Shown piece after piece: positions 44,076-51,964 of a stretch of DNA of 64,000 nucleotides. The translations under genes and the position numbers were made by a program. This DNA comes from Amycolatopsis deserti (GTDB lineage: Bacteria; Actinomycetota; Actinomycetes; Mycobacteriales; Pseudonocardiaceae), in NCBI RefSeq assembly GCF_014653945.1, contig NZ_BNAU01000006.1:310001-374000 (forward strand), written 5' to 3'. The stretch's first letter is position 1. Each line of letters opens with the position of its first letter. The notes beneath the pieces are model-generated. The model had not been told where the DNA came from and did no database searches. It worked only from the letters and a program-made list of their open reading frames with translations.

Positions 44076-44089
44076 TTACCTGTGGGTAA
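44076..44089. promoter_or_regulatory. Palindrome upstream of fadE5 matching the fabG4 operator
   Basis: TTACC-TGTG-GGTAA lies 75 bp before the fadE5 start. The core TACCTGTGGGTA agrees with TACTCGTGAGTA (25771-25782) at 10 of 12 positions. A partial extra site, TACTGGCCGGTA, is at 44053-44064. Together they suggest a TetR-controlled promoter. Confidence 0.6.
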
Positions 44090-44131
44090 CCGCGGCAAGC
44101 GAATCCAGCCGGTTGTGACGCACGGATCGCG

Positions 44132-44905
44132 CTATCGGGAGCGGTATTTGACCACCCCGGGGGCCGACGAACCGGGCGTGAGCCGCTGCTCGGGGCCGTC
44201 GTCGGGCTGGGCCACGAGGATCCCGGCGCGGAAGGCGATCGTCACGGCGTGGGTGCGGTCGCGGGCGGACAGCTTGCGCAGGATGCTCTTCACGTGCGTG
44301 CGCACGGTTTCCACGGACAGGTAGAGGACCTTGGCGATGCCCGCGTTCTCCAGGCCCTCGGCCACGAGCTGCAGCACCTGGTACTCGCGGCGGGACAGCG
44401 GCATCTGGGCGCGGCGCACCGCGGCGGCGCTGGCGGACTGGCGGGCCGCGGAGACCAGCGTCGCCAGCGACGGGTCCACGTAGCGGCGGTCCAGGTAGGC
44501 GCGGCGGATGCCCTCGACGAGCCGCCGCGACTCGGCCGAGCGCGGGATCGCGGCGTGCACACCGGCCGCGATGGCGTCGTGCAGGAAGGCGGGTGTGCGG
44601 TTGGCCTCACGGACCAGGGCGATCACGATGAGTGCCGGATCACCGGCGATGAGCAGCTTGCTGAGGTGACCGTGCGGGTCGAGCCCGGAGTCGACGAGGA
44701 TGACGTCGGGGTGGATCTGCTCAGCCAGCTGCAGCGCCCCGTGCGGGTTGATGGCCTGCCCCGCCCAGTGCATCCCCTGCGTGCGCTGCACGAGCCCGGA
44801 GAGTCCCTCGCGGTAGATGGGCACCGGGTCGACCGCCGCGACACCCACACTGCGGCCGGCCGATGGTCCCTGCGGCACCCGTGTGGGGTCGTTACTGCGC
44901 GTCAT
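44132..44905 (-). CDS. LuxR-type response regulator with degenerate receiver
   Basis: 257 residues. The receiver-like region (about 20-140) keeps the phospho-site-like Asp in VILVDSGLD but lacks the second N-terminal acid (VAAVDPVPIYREGL) and the usual Thr and Lys (VIALVREA, HAAIPRSAES). It may work without phosphorylation. The C-terminal LuxR helix-turn-helix is intact (LSRREYQVLQLVAEGLENAGIAKVLYLSVETVRTHVKSILRKLSARDR). Start ATG 44905. No kinase gene is adjacent. Confidence 0.88.
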   Translation of the reverse strand: MTRSNDPTRVPQGPSAGRSVGVAAVDPVPIYREGLSGLVQRTQGMHWAGQAINPHGALQLAEQIHPDVILVDSGLDPHGHLSKLLIAGDPALIVIALVREANRTPAFLHDAIAAGVHAAIPRSAESRRLVEGIRRAYLDRRYVDPSLATLVSAARQSASAAAVRRAQMPLSRREYQVLQLVAEGLENAGIAKVLYLSVETVRTHVKSILRKLSARDRTHAVTIAFRAGILVAQPDDGPEQRLTPGSSAPGVVKYRSR

Positions 44906-45104
44906 CACAAAACTCCGTCTCGGCAAGGCCGGTCGTGGGAGCACGCACGGCCCGGGCGACCCGCCCCCCTCGACGTCCGCCCGGGCTCACTGTGGCGCCT
45001 CGACCCGATCCTCCCTGCTGGAACCGGCCACGACCGACACCCGTCAATTGTGTGACCCGCCGGGGCCGTCCGCGTGACGCGGGTTCACCCGCTTGTGTCG
45101 CGAA

Positions 45105-45659
45105 CTACTCTGAGTAAACCGCGTGGCGCAGGTCGGCGAAGGCTTCCGCGAGCGTCGTCGGCGTCCAGTGTGCGTTCAGACCACTCGGATTGGGCAGCAC
45201 CCACAAGCGTGTTTCACCGAGCGAATGCGGCTGCCGGCCCACCGCCGCGCGCGGACGGCCGAACGCCGTCCGGTAGGCGGTGATCCCGACGACCGCGAGC
45301 CAGCGCGGCCGGTACCGCGCGGCCTTCTCGGCGAGCCGGAGGCCGCCGGCGCGGAGTTCGTCTCCGGTCAGCTCGTCGGCGCGCGCGGTGGCCCGGTTGA
45401 CGACGTTGGTGATGCCGAGACCCAGTGCGAGCAGTTCGTGCTGCTCGCTCGGGTCGAAGCGGCGCGGCGTGAAGCCGGACGCGTGCAGCGCCGGCCAGAA
45501 GCGGTTACCGGGGCGGGCGAAGTGGTACCCGGTGGCGCCGGAGTAGAGGCCGGGGTTGATCCCGCAGAACAGCACGTCGAGGCCGGGTTCGATCACGTCC
45601 GGGATCGTCGTCCCCGCTGCTGCGGCGAGTTGTTCTCTGGTGGGCCGGGAGGAAACCAT
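45105..45659 (-). CDS. mug: Mismatch-specific uracil/thymine DNA glycosylase
   Basis: 184 residues. Family motif 1 GINPGLYSGATGYHFARPGNRFW and motif 2 LPNPSGLNAH are intact; it excises U or T opposite G. The start ATG overlaps the divergent VOC start within the four bases CATG. TAGTAT at 45670-45675 (leftward) leaves a leader of only a few bases, so it is probably near-leaderless. Confidence 0.94.
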   Translation of the reverse strand: MVSSRPTREQLAAAAGTTIPDVIEPGLDVLFCGINPGLYSGATGYHFARPGNRFWPALHASGFTPRRFDPSEQHELLALGLGITNVVNRATARADELTGDELRAGGLRLAEKAARYRPRWLAVVGITAYRTAFGRPRAAVGRQPHSLGETRLWVLPNPSGLNAHWTPTTLAEAFADLRHAVYSE

Positions 45660-46026
45660 GCGAAGCCGGATACTAGCCGTCGCCGTGGACTGCCACGACG
45701 CCGAATCGCTCGCGCGGTTCTGGTCGCGCGCGCTGGGCTACGAGGAGATCCGGCGCTGGCAGGACGACAAGGGCGTCGAGTACGTCAACGTCGGGACCGA
45801 CGAGGTGTGCATGCTGGTGTTCCAGCCGGTCGGCGAGGACAAGGTGGTGAAGAACCGGCTGCACCTGGACCTGGCGCCGGAGGACGGGACCCAGGCCGAC
45901 GAGGTCGCGCGGCTGACCGAGCTGGGCGCGCGCGTGCTCTCGGACGATCCGGACCTGCCGTGGGTGGTGCTGGCCGACCCCGAGGGCAACGAATTCTGCG
46001 TGCTCCCGCCGCGGGAGGTGGGCTAG
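45658..46026 (+). CDS. VOC-superfamily (glyoxalase/bleomycin-resistance fold) protein
   Basis: 122 residues: VDCHDAESLARFWSRALGYEE at the start, NRLHLDLAPEDGTQADEVARLTELGA in the middle and LADPEGNEFCVLPP at the end, which is the single-module VOC pattern of actinobacteria. A strong GGGAGGAAACC ribosome-binding site precedes ATG 45658. Function unknown. Confidence 0.92.
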   Translation: MRSRILAVAVDCHDAESLARFWSRALGYEEIRRWQDDKGVEYVNVGTDEVCMLVFQPVGEDKVVKNRLHLDLAPEDGTQADEVARLTELGARVLSDDPDLPWVVLADPEGNEFCVLPPREVG

Positions 46027-46105
46027 GCTGCGGGCGTGTTCTGCGTGTGCGTGGCCCTGGACTGGTGGGCGCCGTCCGAGTGACGGCCGTTGTGAACCCC
46101 ACTTC

Positions 46106-46143
46106 GAGCCGTCTTCGGACGGCCGTGCGTTCGAAGACGGCTC
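46106..46143 (+). terminator. Long hairpin between the VOC and methyltransferase genes
   Basis: GAGCCGTCTTCG and its perfect 12-nt complement flank 14 nt, ending 18 bp before the GTG of the methyltransferase. No T-tract follows, so it may act as a terminator for the VOC transcript or as a leader structure for the methyltransferase. Confidence 0.5.
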
Positions 46144-46161
46144 CCCGCACTGGAGCCTCTC

Positions 46162-47151
46162 GTGGAACCCCCGATCGAAGTCGGCGCCGACCTGCGCCCT
46201 GAAGTCGCCATCCGGCTCGCCTCGCAAGGCGTCCGTCTGTTGTGGCGCGACGATTTCGTGGCCGCGCGCCGCCTGCTCGCCGCGATGGGCAAGCGGTTGC
46301 CCGCGCGGGCGCCGGATTTCTACCGCTACCGCCAGTCCCGCCGGAACCGGGCGCGCGTGCTCGGCATGCTGCTGGTCGAGGTCGGCCCGGACCTGCGCGT
46401 CGACCTGCCGCGGGCGCCGGACGTGCGGGCGGCGGTCCGTGCCGCCGGTGGTGAGCCGGGCCTGGTGCCGCTGACCGAGCTGCTCGGGATGCTCAGCGCG
46501 TACGAGTGGCGGGTGAAAGGCGTGCCGGTCGAGGCGCTGGGCGCGCGGATCCACCCGCACTACGGCGTGTTCGCCCCGACCCGGCAGGACTACGTGTCAC
46601 TGGTGGCCCGCGCGCCGCTGTCCGGCGTCCGGAGGGCGTTCGACATCGGGACGGGCACCGGGGTCCTGGCCGCGGTCCTGGCGCGCCGCGGGGTGCCGGA
46701 GGTGGTGGCGACGGACATCGCCCCGGCCGCGGTGGCGTGTGCCCGGGAGAACGTCCGGCGGCTCGGATTGCCGCAGGTCAGGGTGGTGGAGGCGGACCTG
46801 TTCCCGCCGGGCCGCGCGGACCTGGTGGTGTGCAACCCACCGTGGCTCCCCGGCGCGGCGCGTTCGGCGCTGGACGCCGCGGTGTTCGACCCGGGCTCCC
46901 GGATGCTGGCGGGTTTCCTCACCGGAGCGGCCGCGCACCTGGCCGGTGGCGGTGAGGTGTGGCTGATCCTGTCCGACCTGGCGGAGCTGGTCGGCCTGCG
47001 CACGCGGTCGGAGCTGCTGGCTCGCTTCGCGGCGGCCGGCCTGACGGTGGCGGACCGCCTGGACGCACCCCGCCGGCGGCACCCCGGGGCGGACCCACTC
47101 GCGAAGGCCCGCTCGCAGGAGGTGGTGTCGCTCTGGCGCCTGCACCCCTGA
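46162..47151 (+). CDS. Class I methyltransferase with NPPW motif (HemK/PrmC-like)
   Basis: 329 residues. The N-terminal about 130 residues are a separate helical/winged domain (YEWRVKGVPVEALGARIHPHYGVFAPTR). The SAM fold has FDIGTGTGVLAAVLARRGVPEVVATDIAP and the catalytic VVCNPPWLPG. NPPW/NPPY enzymes methylate amide or amino nitrogens of proteins or nucleic acids; the target here is unknown. It starts at GTG 46162 and is followed by 330 bp without a clear gene. Confidence 0.87.
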   Translation: MEPPIEVGADLRPEVAIRLASQGVRLLWRDDFVAARRLLAAMGKRLPARAPDFYRYRQSRRNRARVLGMLLVEVGPDLRVDLPRAPDVRAAVRAAGGEPGLVPLTELLGMLSAYEWRVKGVPVEALGARIHPHYGVFAPTRQDYVSLVARAPLSGVRRAFDIGTGTGVLAAVLARRGVPEVVATDIAPAAVACARENVRRLGLPQVRVVEADLFPPGRADLVVCNPPWLPGAARSALDAAVFDPGSRMLAGFLTGAAAHLAGGGEVWLILSDLAELVGLRTRSELLARFAAAGLTVADRLDAPRRRHPGADPLAKARSQEVVSLWRLHP

Positions 47152-47484
47152 CCGGCGACCCGTCATGGCGCCGACGATTCTGCCGAGATGCCGACGCACA
47201 TCGACGGCGCCGAGACGGTCCCCGCCCGCGTCGAGGAGTTCGACCTCGGGCGGGGCTTTCCGCCCCGGAGAGCCGTGTCTGAGTGTCCCCACCGGCACCA
47301 CCACCAGGAAGGCCGCACGGCCACGCCTCCCGCCCCAGGAGCGCATCTGACCGAGGTGGCAGCCGGGCAAGGCCCGCACCGTCAGCCGGCCCGAGCCGCG
47401 CCAATCGGGCGAAGGTGGCGGATTCACCACGACCCGGGTACGGTATGTGATCTGCCACACAAGCACGACGCCAAAGGAGGCGGC
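47152..47484. other. Gene-free stretch
   Basis: 333 bp. Open frames exist on both strands (plus from 47165 and 47188; minus from 47466), but none has family-like sequence or a ribosome-binding site. A small hairpin (GGGCGG...CCGCCC, 47248-47265) may end the methyltransferase transcript. The rest is presumably promoter for the small protein at 47485. Confidence 0.4.
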
Positions 47485-47667
47485 GTGGAGTTCGCGATCG
47501 TCCTCGGGCTCGTCGTCCTGGTCTTCCTGACCGCCGGCGTGGTCGTCACCTGGGAGGACCGCCGGGCGGCCCGGCGCAAGGCCCAGCAGCGGGCCGCGGC
47601 TCTAGCGCGCCTCGGTGAGGTGGGCCCGCTCGCGCCGCGCCGGCTCGCCGACCGGCTGGACGGCTGA
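47485..47667 (+). CDS. Small single-pass membrane protein, 60 residues
   Basis: VEFAIVLGLVVLVFLTAGVV forms one N-terminal membrane helix, followed by a basic cytoplasmic tail (WEDRRAARRKAQQRAAALARLGEVGPL). AAAGGAGG stands 5-6 bases before GTG 47485, which decides this start over the longer frame from 47188. The last 66 bp overlap the convergent VanZ gene. Confidence 0.7.
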   Translation: MEFAIVLGLVVLVFLTAGVVVTWEDRRAARRKAQQRAAALARLGEVGPLAPRRLADRLDG

Positions 47668-48231
47668 CCGCAGCACGAGGAACAGCGTCGCGGCGATCCA
47701 GCCGAGCGCGGCGCCCGTCGTGTTGGTGATCAGGTCGTCGACGTCGAAGATCCGGTACTGGAACGGCGCGGTCCCGAAGTTCGCGGTCAGCTGCGTGATC
47801 TCCACGGCCAGCGAGATCCCGAAGCCGAGCAGCACCGCCCCGGTGAACCCCCGCTTCCACAGCAGCCGCGCGAACAACCCCAGCGGCACGAACAACAGCA
47901 CGTTCAGCGTCATCTGCTCGAACGCCGTCGTGGACAGCGCGTTGATCCCGTCCTCGACGGCCTCCCGCCGCGCGTCGGCGATCCACTGGAACGGCTCCAG
48001 CTGGATGGTCTGGGCCAGCCGCCGCCCGCCGGCGCTGGGCAGCGGCAGGAACGTCACGGCCAGCGCGAACGACGCGTAGGCGATCACCGTGGCGGTCGTC
48101 ACGACCCGTCCCGGCCGGACCCGCCCGAACCGGGCGTGCTGCAGCGCCAGCTGCGGGACCAGCACGGTCCCCCAGATGGCGAGGAACCCGATCAGTCCGA
48201 AGTGGAGGGCGGTGACCTGCGCTGTCGTCAT
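47602..48231 (-). CDS. VanZ-family membrane protein
   Basis: 209 residues, about five membrane helices. The VanZ core is VLLFVPLGLFARLLWKRGFTGAVLLGFGISLAVEITQLTANFGTAPFQYRIFDVDDLITNTTGAALGW. Members include teicoplanin-resistance VanZ, but most are of unknown function; no other van genes are adjacent. ATG 48231. Confidence 0.9.
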   Translation of the reverse strand: MTTAQVTALHFGLIGFLAIWGTVLVPQLALQHARFGRVRPGRVVTTATVIAYASFALAVTFLPLPSAGGRRLAQTIQLEPFQWIADARREAVEDGINALSTTAFEQMTLNVLLFVPLGLFARLLWKRGFTGAVLLGFGISLAVEITQLTANFGTAPFQYRIFDVDDLITNTTGAALGWIAATLFLVLRSAVQPVGEPARRERAHLTEAR

Positions 48232-48414
48232 GCTTCGACGCTATGGCGGTGACCCGGTCCGCCGAATCGGCCGAGAAGCCCGCCCGCGATCACCGCCCTC
48301 GGCCGAATGGCCGATCAGGTGCCCGACTTTTAACCGGGCTTCCACCTTTCGGGCCTGGTGAGCGTTGCGCGGCGGAGGTTAGATCGCGCCGGTATGCCCC
48401 TTACCGGAGGAACG

Positions 48415-50115
48415 ATGTCCCCTTCATCTCGCGTGCTGCGACGCTGCGTAGCGGTCACCGCCGCGACGCTGGCCGCTGTCACGGTCACGGCCGCGCCCGC
48501 GTCCGCCGCCCAGCCGTCCGGCACCACCGACGTCCGGCTGATCACCTTCAACGACTTCCACGGCAACCTCGAACCGCCGACCGGCTCGTCGGGCCGCGTC
48601 ACCCTGCCCGACGGCTCCACGGTGAACGCCGGCGGCGCGGCGTACCTGGCCACGCACGTCAAGCAGCTGGAGAGCGAGGTCCGCAACTCGGTCCTGCTGT
48701 CCGCGGGTGACAACGTCGGCGCTTCGCCGGTGGCCTCCGCGCTGTTCCACGACGAGCCGACCGTCGAGTTCCTCAACGAGATGGGCGTGCGGGCCTCCGT
48801 CGTCGGCAACCACGAGTTCGACGAGGGCTACCGGGAGCTGCAGCGCATGCAGTTCGGCGGCTGCCACCCCACCGACGGCTGCCAGTTCCGGGACGATTAC
48901 CCGGGCGCGGACTTCCCGTTCCTCGGCTCCAACGTGTACTTCGACAACGGCGCGCCCGCGCTGCTGCCGTTCACCGTGGAGTTCTCCGGCGGCCAGCCGA
49001 TCGGCGTCATCGGCGCCACGCTGAAGGACCTGCCCACGGTCGTCTCGGCCGAGGCGATCAAGGGCCTGGAGTTCGGCGACGAGGTCGAGGCCATCAACCG
49101 CACCTCCGGCTGGCTCGACCGCCTCGGCATCAAGGCCCAGGTCGTGCTGCTGCACCAGGGCGACGAGACGCGAGGCGGCGGCCCGGACTCGTGCACCGTG
49201 AAGCCCGGCCCGGCCGGCCAGATCGCCCAGCGCGTTTCGGCGAGCGTCGACGCGATCTTCACCGGCCACAGCCACCAGCAGTACAACTGCTCGATCGCCG
49301 ACCCGGCGGGCAACCCGCGCCCGGTGATCCAGGGGCTGTCGTTCGGCCGTCTGCTGTCGGTCGTCGACCTCAAGATCGACAAGAAGACGCGGGACGTCGT
49401 GCGCAGCGCCACCGTCGCGCACAACCACCTCGTCACCCGCGACGTCACCCCCGACCCGGCCGTGGTCAAGCTGGTCGACGAGGCGGTGACCAAGGCCGCG
49501 CCCATCGCCAACCAGCGGATCGGCTCCATCACCGGTGACCTGAAGGCGGCCGGCGCCCCGTCCGGTGAATCCACCCTGGGCGACGTCATCGCCGACGCGC
49601 AGCTGGAGGCGACCGCCGCCAACGGCGCGCAGATCGCGATCACCAACCCGGGCGGCATCCGCGCCGACCTCAACTACGCGTCCTCGACCGCCGGTGAAGG
49701 CGACGGCGTGGTCACCTACGGCGAAGCGTTCACCGTGCAGCCGTTCGGGAACATCATGCAGACGATCACGCTGACCGGCGCGAACCTGAAGAACGTGCTC
49801 GAGCAGCAGTGGACCGCGAGCAGCACGCGGATCCTGCAGATCTCTTCGACGCTGCACTACACCTACTCGGCGTCCGCGCCGATCGGGTCGAAGGTGCAGA
49901 ACATCACGGTCGGCGGCGTCCCGGTCGACCCGGCGGCGACCTACCGGGTGTCGGTGAACAACTTCCTCGCCGGCGGCGGGGACGGCTTCACCGAGTTCAC
50001 CAAGGGCACCGACCTGGCCGGCGGCCCGGTGGACCTGGACGCGCTGATCGCGTACTTCGGCGCGCACTCGCCGATCGCGCCGCCCGCGGCCGACCGGATC
50101 ACCGTCGTCGCGTAG
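48415..50115 (+). CDS. Secreted bifunctional UDP-sugar hydrolase/5'-nucleotidase
   Basis: 566 residues. The Sec signal is MSPSSRVLRRCVAVTAATLA with cleavage near ASA. The metallophosphatase half carries FNDFHGN, LSAGDN, VVGNHEFDEG, LHQGDE and TGHSHQQ (two-metal site). The C-terminal 5'-nucleotidase half has NPGGIRADLNY and NNFLAGGGDGFTEF. It scavenges phosphate and nucleosides from extracellular nucleotides. GGAGG precedes ATG 48415. No PHO box is seen upstream. Confidence 0.95.
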   Translation: MSPSSRVLRRCVAVTAATLAAVTVTAAPASAAQPSGTTDVRLITFNDFHGNLEPPTGSSGRVTLPDGSTVNAGGAAYLATHVKQLESEVRNSVLLSAGDNVGASPVASALFHDEPTVEFLNEMGVRASVVGNHEFDEGYRELQRMQFGGCHPTDGCQFRDDYPGADFPFLGSNVYFDNGAPALLPFTVEFSGGQPIGVIGATLKDLPTVVSAEAIKGLEFGDEVEAINRTSGWLDRLGIKAQVVLLHQGDETRGGGPDSCTVKPGPAGQIAQRVSASVDAIFTGHSHQQYNCSIADPAGNPRPVIQGLSFGRLLSVVDLKIDKKTRDVVRSATVAHNHLVTRDVTPDPAVVKLVDEAVTKAAPIANQRIGSITGDLKAAGAPSGESTLGDVIADAQLEATAANGAQIAITNPGGIRADLNYASSTAGEGDGVVTYGEAFTVQPFGNIMQTITLTGANLKNVLEQQWTASSTRILQISSTLHYTYSASAPIGSKVQNITVGGVPVDPAATYRVSVNNFLAGGGDGFTEFTKGTDLAGGPVDLDALIAYFGAHSPIAPPAADRITVVA

Positions 50116-50118
50116 TTC

Positions 50119-50154
50119 CCGGTGTGCGGCCCGGTTTTCCGGGCCGCACACCGG
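50119..50154. terminator. Strong bidirectional terminator, 16-bp perfect stem
   Basis: A perfect 16-bp stem around the loop TTTT, placed exactly between the nucleotidase stop and the convergent flavin reductase stop (50155-50157). Confidence 0.9.
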
Positions 50155-50832
50155 TCACGCTCCGCGGGCCGGTTCCAGCCGCGCGCGGTCGATGTCCGGG
50201 CTGCGGTAGAAGCTTTCCGGGATCTGCGCCAGTTCCGATCGGCGCAGTTTCCCGCCAAGGCCGTAGAACTCCTGGAAGCTCATGATCAGCGGCCGCCACC
50301 GGTCCGGGTCGATGCGGTCGGTGGTGCCGGGCATGCGGATTTCGTCGTGCACGTGGACTTTCCGCACCCGCAGCTCGAAGCACAGGATGTTGCCGCACTG
50401 CTGTTCGTCGTCCGCCGCGACCGGGTGGATCGCCTCGACCACGGCCTCCATGGCGACCGGGCATTCCGCGACGCGCGGGGGCGCCACCGTCGACGACGGC
50501 GCCGGGGTCAGCCCGGAGACGCCGAACTTGTCCGGCTCGTAGCGGTATCCGCGCCGCAGCTTGGATTCCGGGACCTCGGCGGTGCCGGTGGTGCGGGCGA
50601 GCCGGTCGACCGCGTCGACCTCGTGCACGGACGGCAGGTTCAGCACGCATTCCCCGGTGCGCCGCAGGTTCCGCGCGGTCTGCGAGCGGGCGCCGATGCC
50701 GATGATCGCGCGCCAGCCGAGCCAGAACGCCGACGAGATCGGGGCGAGGTTCACGGTGTCGCCCGCCGTGCTGACGAGCACCACCGGCGTGCCGAAGTAC
50801 AGGATGTTCGGCTCGATTTCCACGTGTGTCAC
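50155..50832 (-). CDS. Flavin reductase-like (FMN-binding split barrel) protein
   Basis: 225 residues with the flavin-reductase-like pattern: NILYFGTPVVLVSTAGDTVNLAPISSAFWLGWRAIIGIG, then SQTARNLRRTGECVLNLPS and DEIRMPGTTDRIDPDRWRPLIMSFQEFYGLGGKLRRS. Actinobacterial homologues often handle FMN or coenzyme F420-type substrates. The start is GTG 50832 (VTHVEIEP) or GTG 50823. Confidence 0.87.
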   Translation of the reverse strand: MTHVEIEPNILYFGTPVVLVSTAGDTVNLAPISSAFWLGWRAIIGIGARSQTARNLRRTGECVLNLPSVHEVDAVDRLARTTGTAEVPESKLRRGYRYEPDKFGVSGLTPAPSSTVAPPRVAECPVAMEAVVEAIHPVAADDEQQCGNILCFELRVRKVHVHDEIRMPGTTDRIDPDRWRPLIMSFQEFYGLGGKLRRSELAQIPESFYRSPDIDRARLEPARGA

Positions 50833-51008
50833 ACGTTCAGCTTCACGATCAGCCGACCGTGCCGCTGGCGGAAAACAGACGCGTCGTTCGGCCGCCCGGA
50901 CGACCCGACCGCCACGGAGAGCGATCCCTGGTCGTCCCATTGAGCGATATTCGTGTTGGCCCGTATCGATTGCTCAAGGCGCACCTCTAACCAGACGACA
51001 AGACTGGA

Positions 51009-51749
51009 ATGACGGAGGTGGAACGGGTGACCTCGGAGCGGGCGCGGCCGGACGAGACCGACCTGCTGAGCCTGCACGAGGGTATCGCGGAACTGCACGC
51101 CTCGCAGGGCGACTTCCGCACGGCCTACGAGCACCTGAGGACGGCGCTGGGCATCGCGCGCACCGCCCGGCCGACGATCCCGGAGCAGTTGCGCCGCGAG
51201 TTCGACCGTCTCCGCCGGGAGCGCGCCCAGGCCCGCGAGGAGAGCCTGCGTGACGCGCTGACCGCCGTCTACAACCGCCGTTATCTGGACAGCAGGCTCG
51301 CCGACCTGCTCGGCGACGCGCGCACCCCGCTGGCCGTGGCGTTGATCGACATCGATTTGTTCAAACGTGTCAACGACACGTTCGGTCACCTCATCGGTGA
51401 CCAGGTGTTGCGACGGGTCGCCGAGTTGTTGCGCGAAGGCGTGCCGGCGCCGGGATTCTGCGCGCGCTACGGCGGTGAAGAATTCATGCTCGTGCTGCCG
51501 GAGGTCCAGCCGGGGACGGCGCTGCGGATCGCCGAGCACGCCCGGCGGCGGGTGGCGCAACACGCCTGGTCAGAGATCTGTCCGGGACTGGGCGTGACCA
51601 TCAGCGTGGGGCTGTCGCACGAACCGGTGAGCGGGCCGGAGCAGCTGCGGATGGCCGACGACCTCCTTTACGCCGCGAAGCACGCCGGGCGCAACCGGGT
51701 GGCGTACCGGGAACGCGGTGGTGTCCGCGTGCTCGAGCACTGTCAGTAA
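51009..51749 (+). CDS. GGDEF-domain diguanylate cyclase with short TPR-like N-terminus
   Basis: 246 residues. Residues 20-60 resemble TPR helices (HEGIAELHASQGDFRTAYEHLRTAL). The GGDEF domain covers 80-240 with IDIDLFKRVNDTFGHLIGD (metal site) and active-site RYGGEEF; the inhibitory RxxD site just before it is absent. It should make cyclic di-GMP. Related proteins in the order often have longer sensor regions, so this one may be truncated. It is divergent from the flavin reductase. Confidence 0.9.
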   Translation: MTEVERVTSERARPDETDLLSLHEGIAELHASQGDFRTAYEHLRTALGIARTARPTIPEQLRREFDRLRRERAQAREESLRDALTAVYNRRYLDSRLADLLGDARTPLAVALIDIDLFKRVNDTFGHLIGDQVLRRVAELLREGVPAPGFCARYGGEEFMLVLPEVQPGTALRIAEHARRRVAQHAWSEICPGLGVTISVGLSHEPVSGPEQLRMADDLLYAAKHAGRNRVAYRERGGVRVLEHCQ

Positions 51750-51964
51750 TTGCGACGGGGCGATTCCCCGTTTTGCCGGTGTGCGGCATCACCCCGTTTG
51801 TCGCACTCGGCCCGCTTTGGCGCACGCTATGTAAAAAAATCAGCAGGAGGGTGTCGTCAGGACCGGCGAGTATCTCTACGATAACGATGCTCGCCGTCCC
51901 GGCGATGATCACTGAGACGGTCCCCTCCCGGCGGGCCGCCGTGACCCGAGAGAGAGGAGACCGG

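Noticed and set aside
45106-45116. TACTC-T-GAGTA, similar to the fatty-acid operator
   Set aside because: It is formed by the last codons of mug (Y-S-E-stop), has a 1-nt centre and lies at the 3' end of a gene.
47188-47484. Upstream extension of the small membrane protein frame
   Set aside because: The AAAGGAGG site directly before GTG 47485 and the membrane helix starting there mark the real N-terminus.
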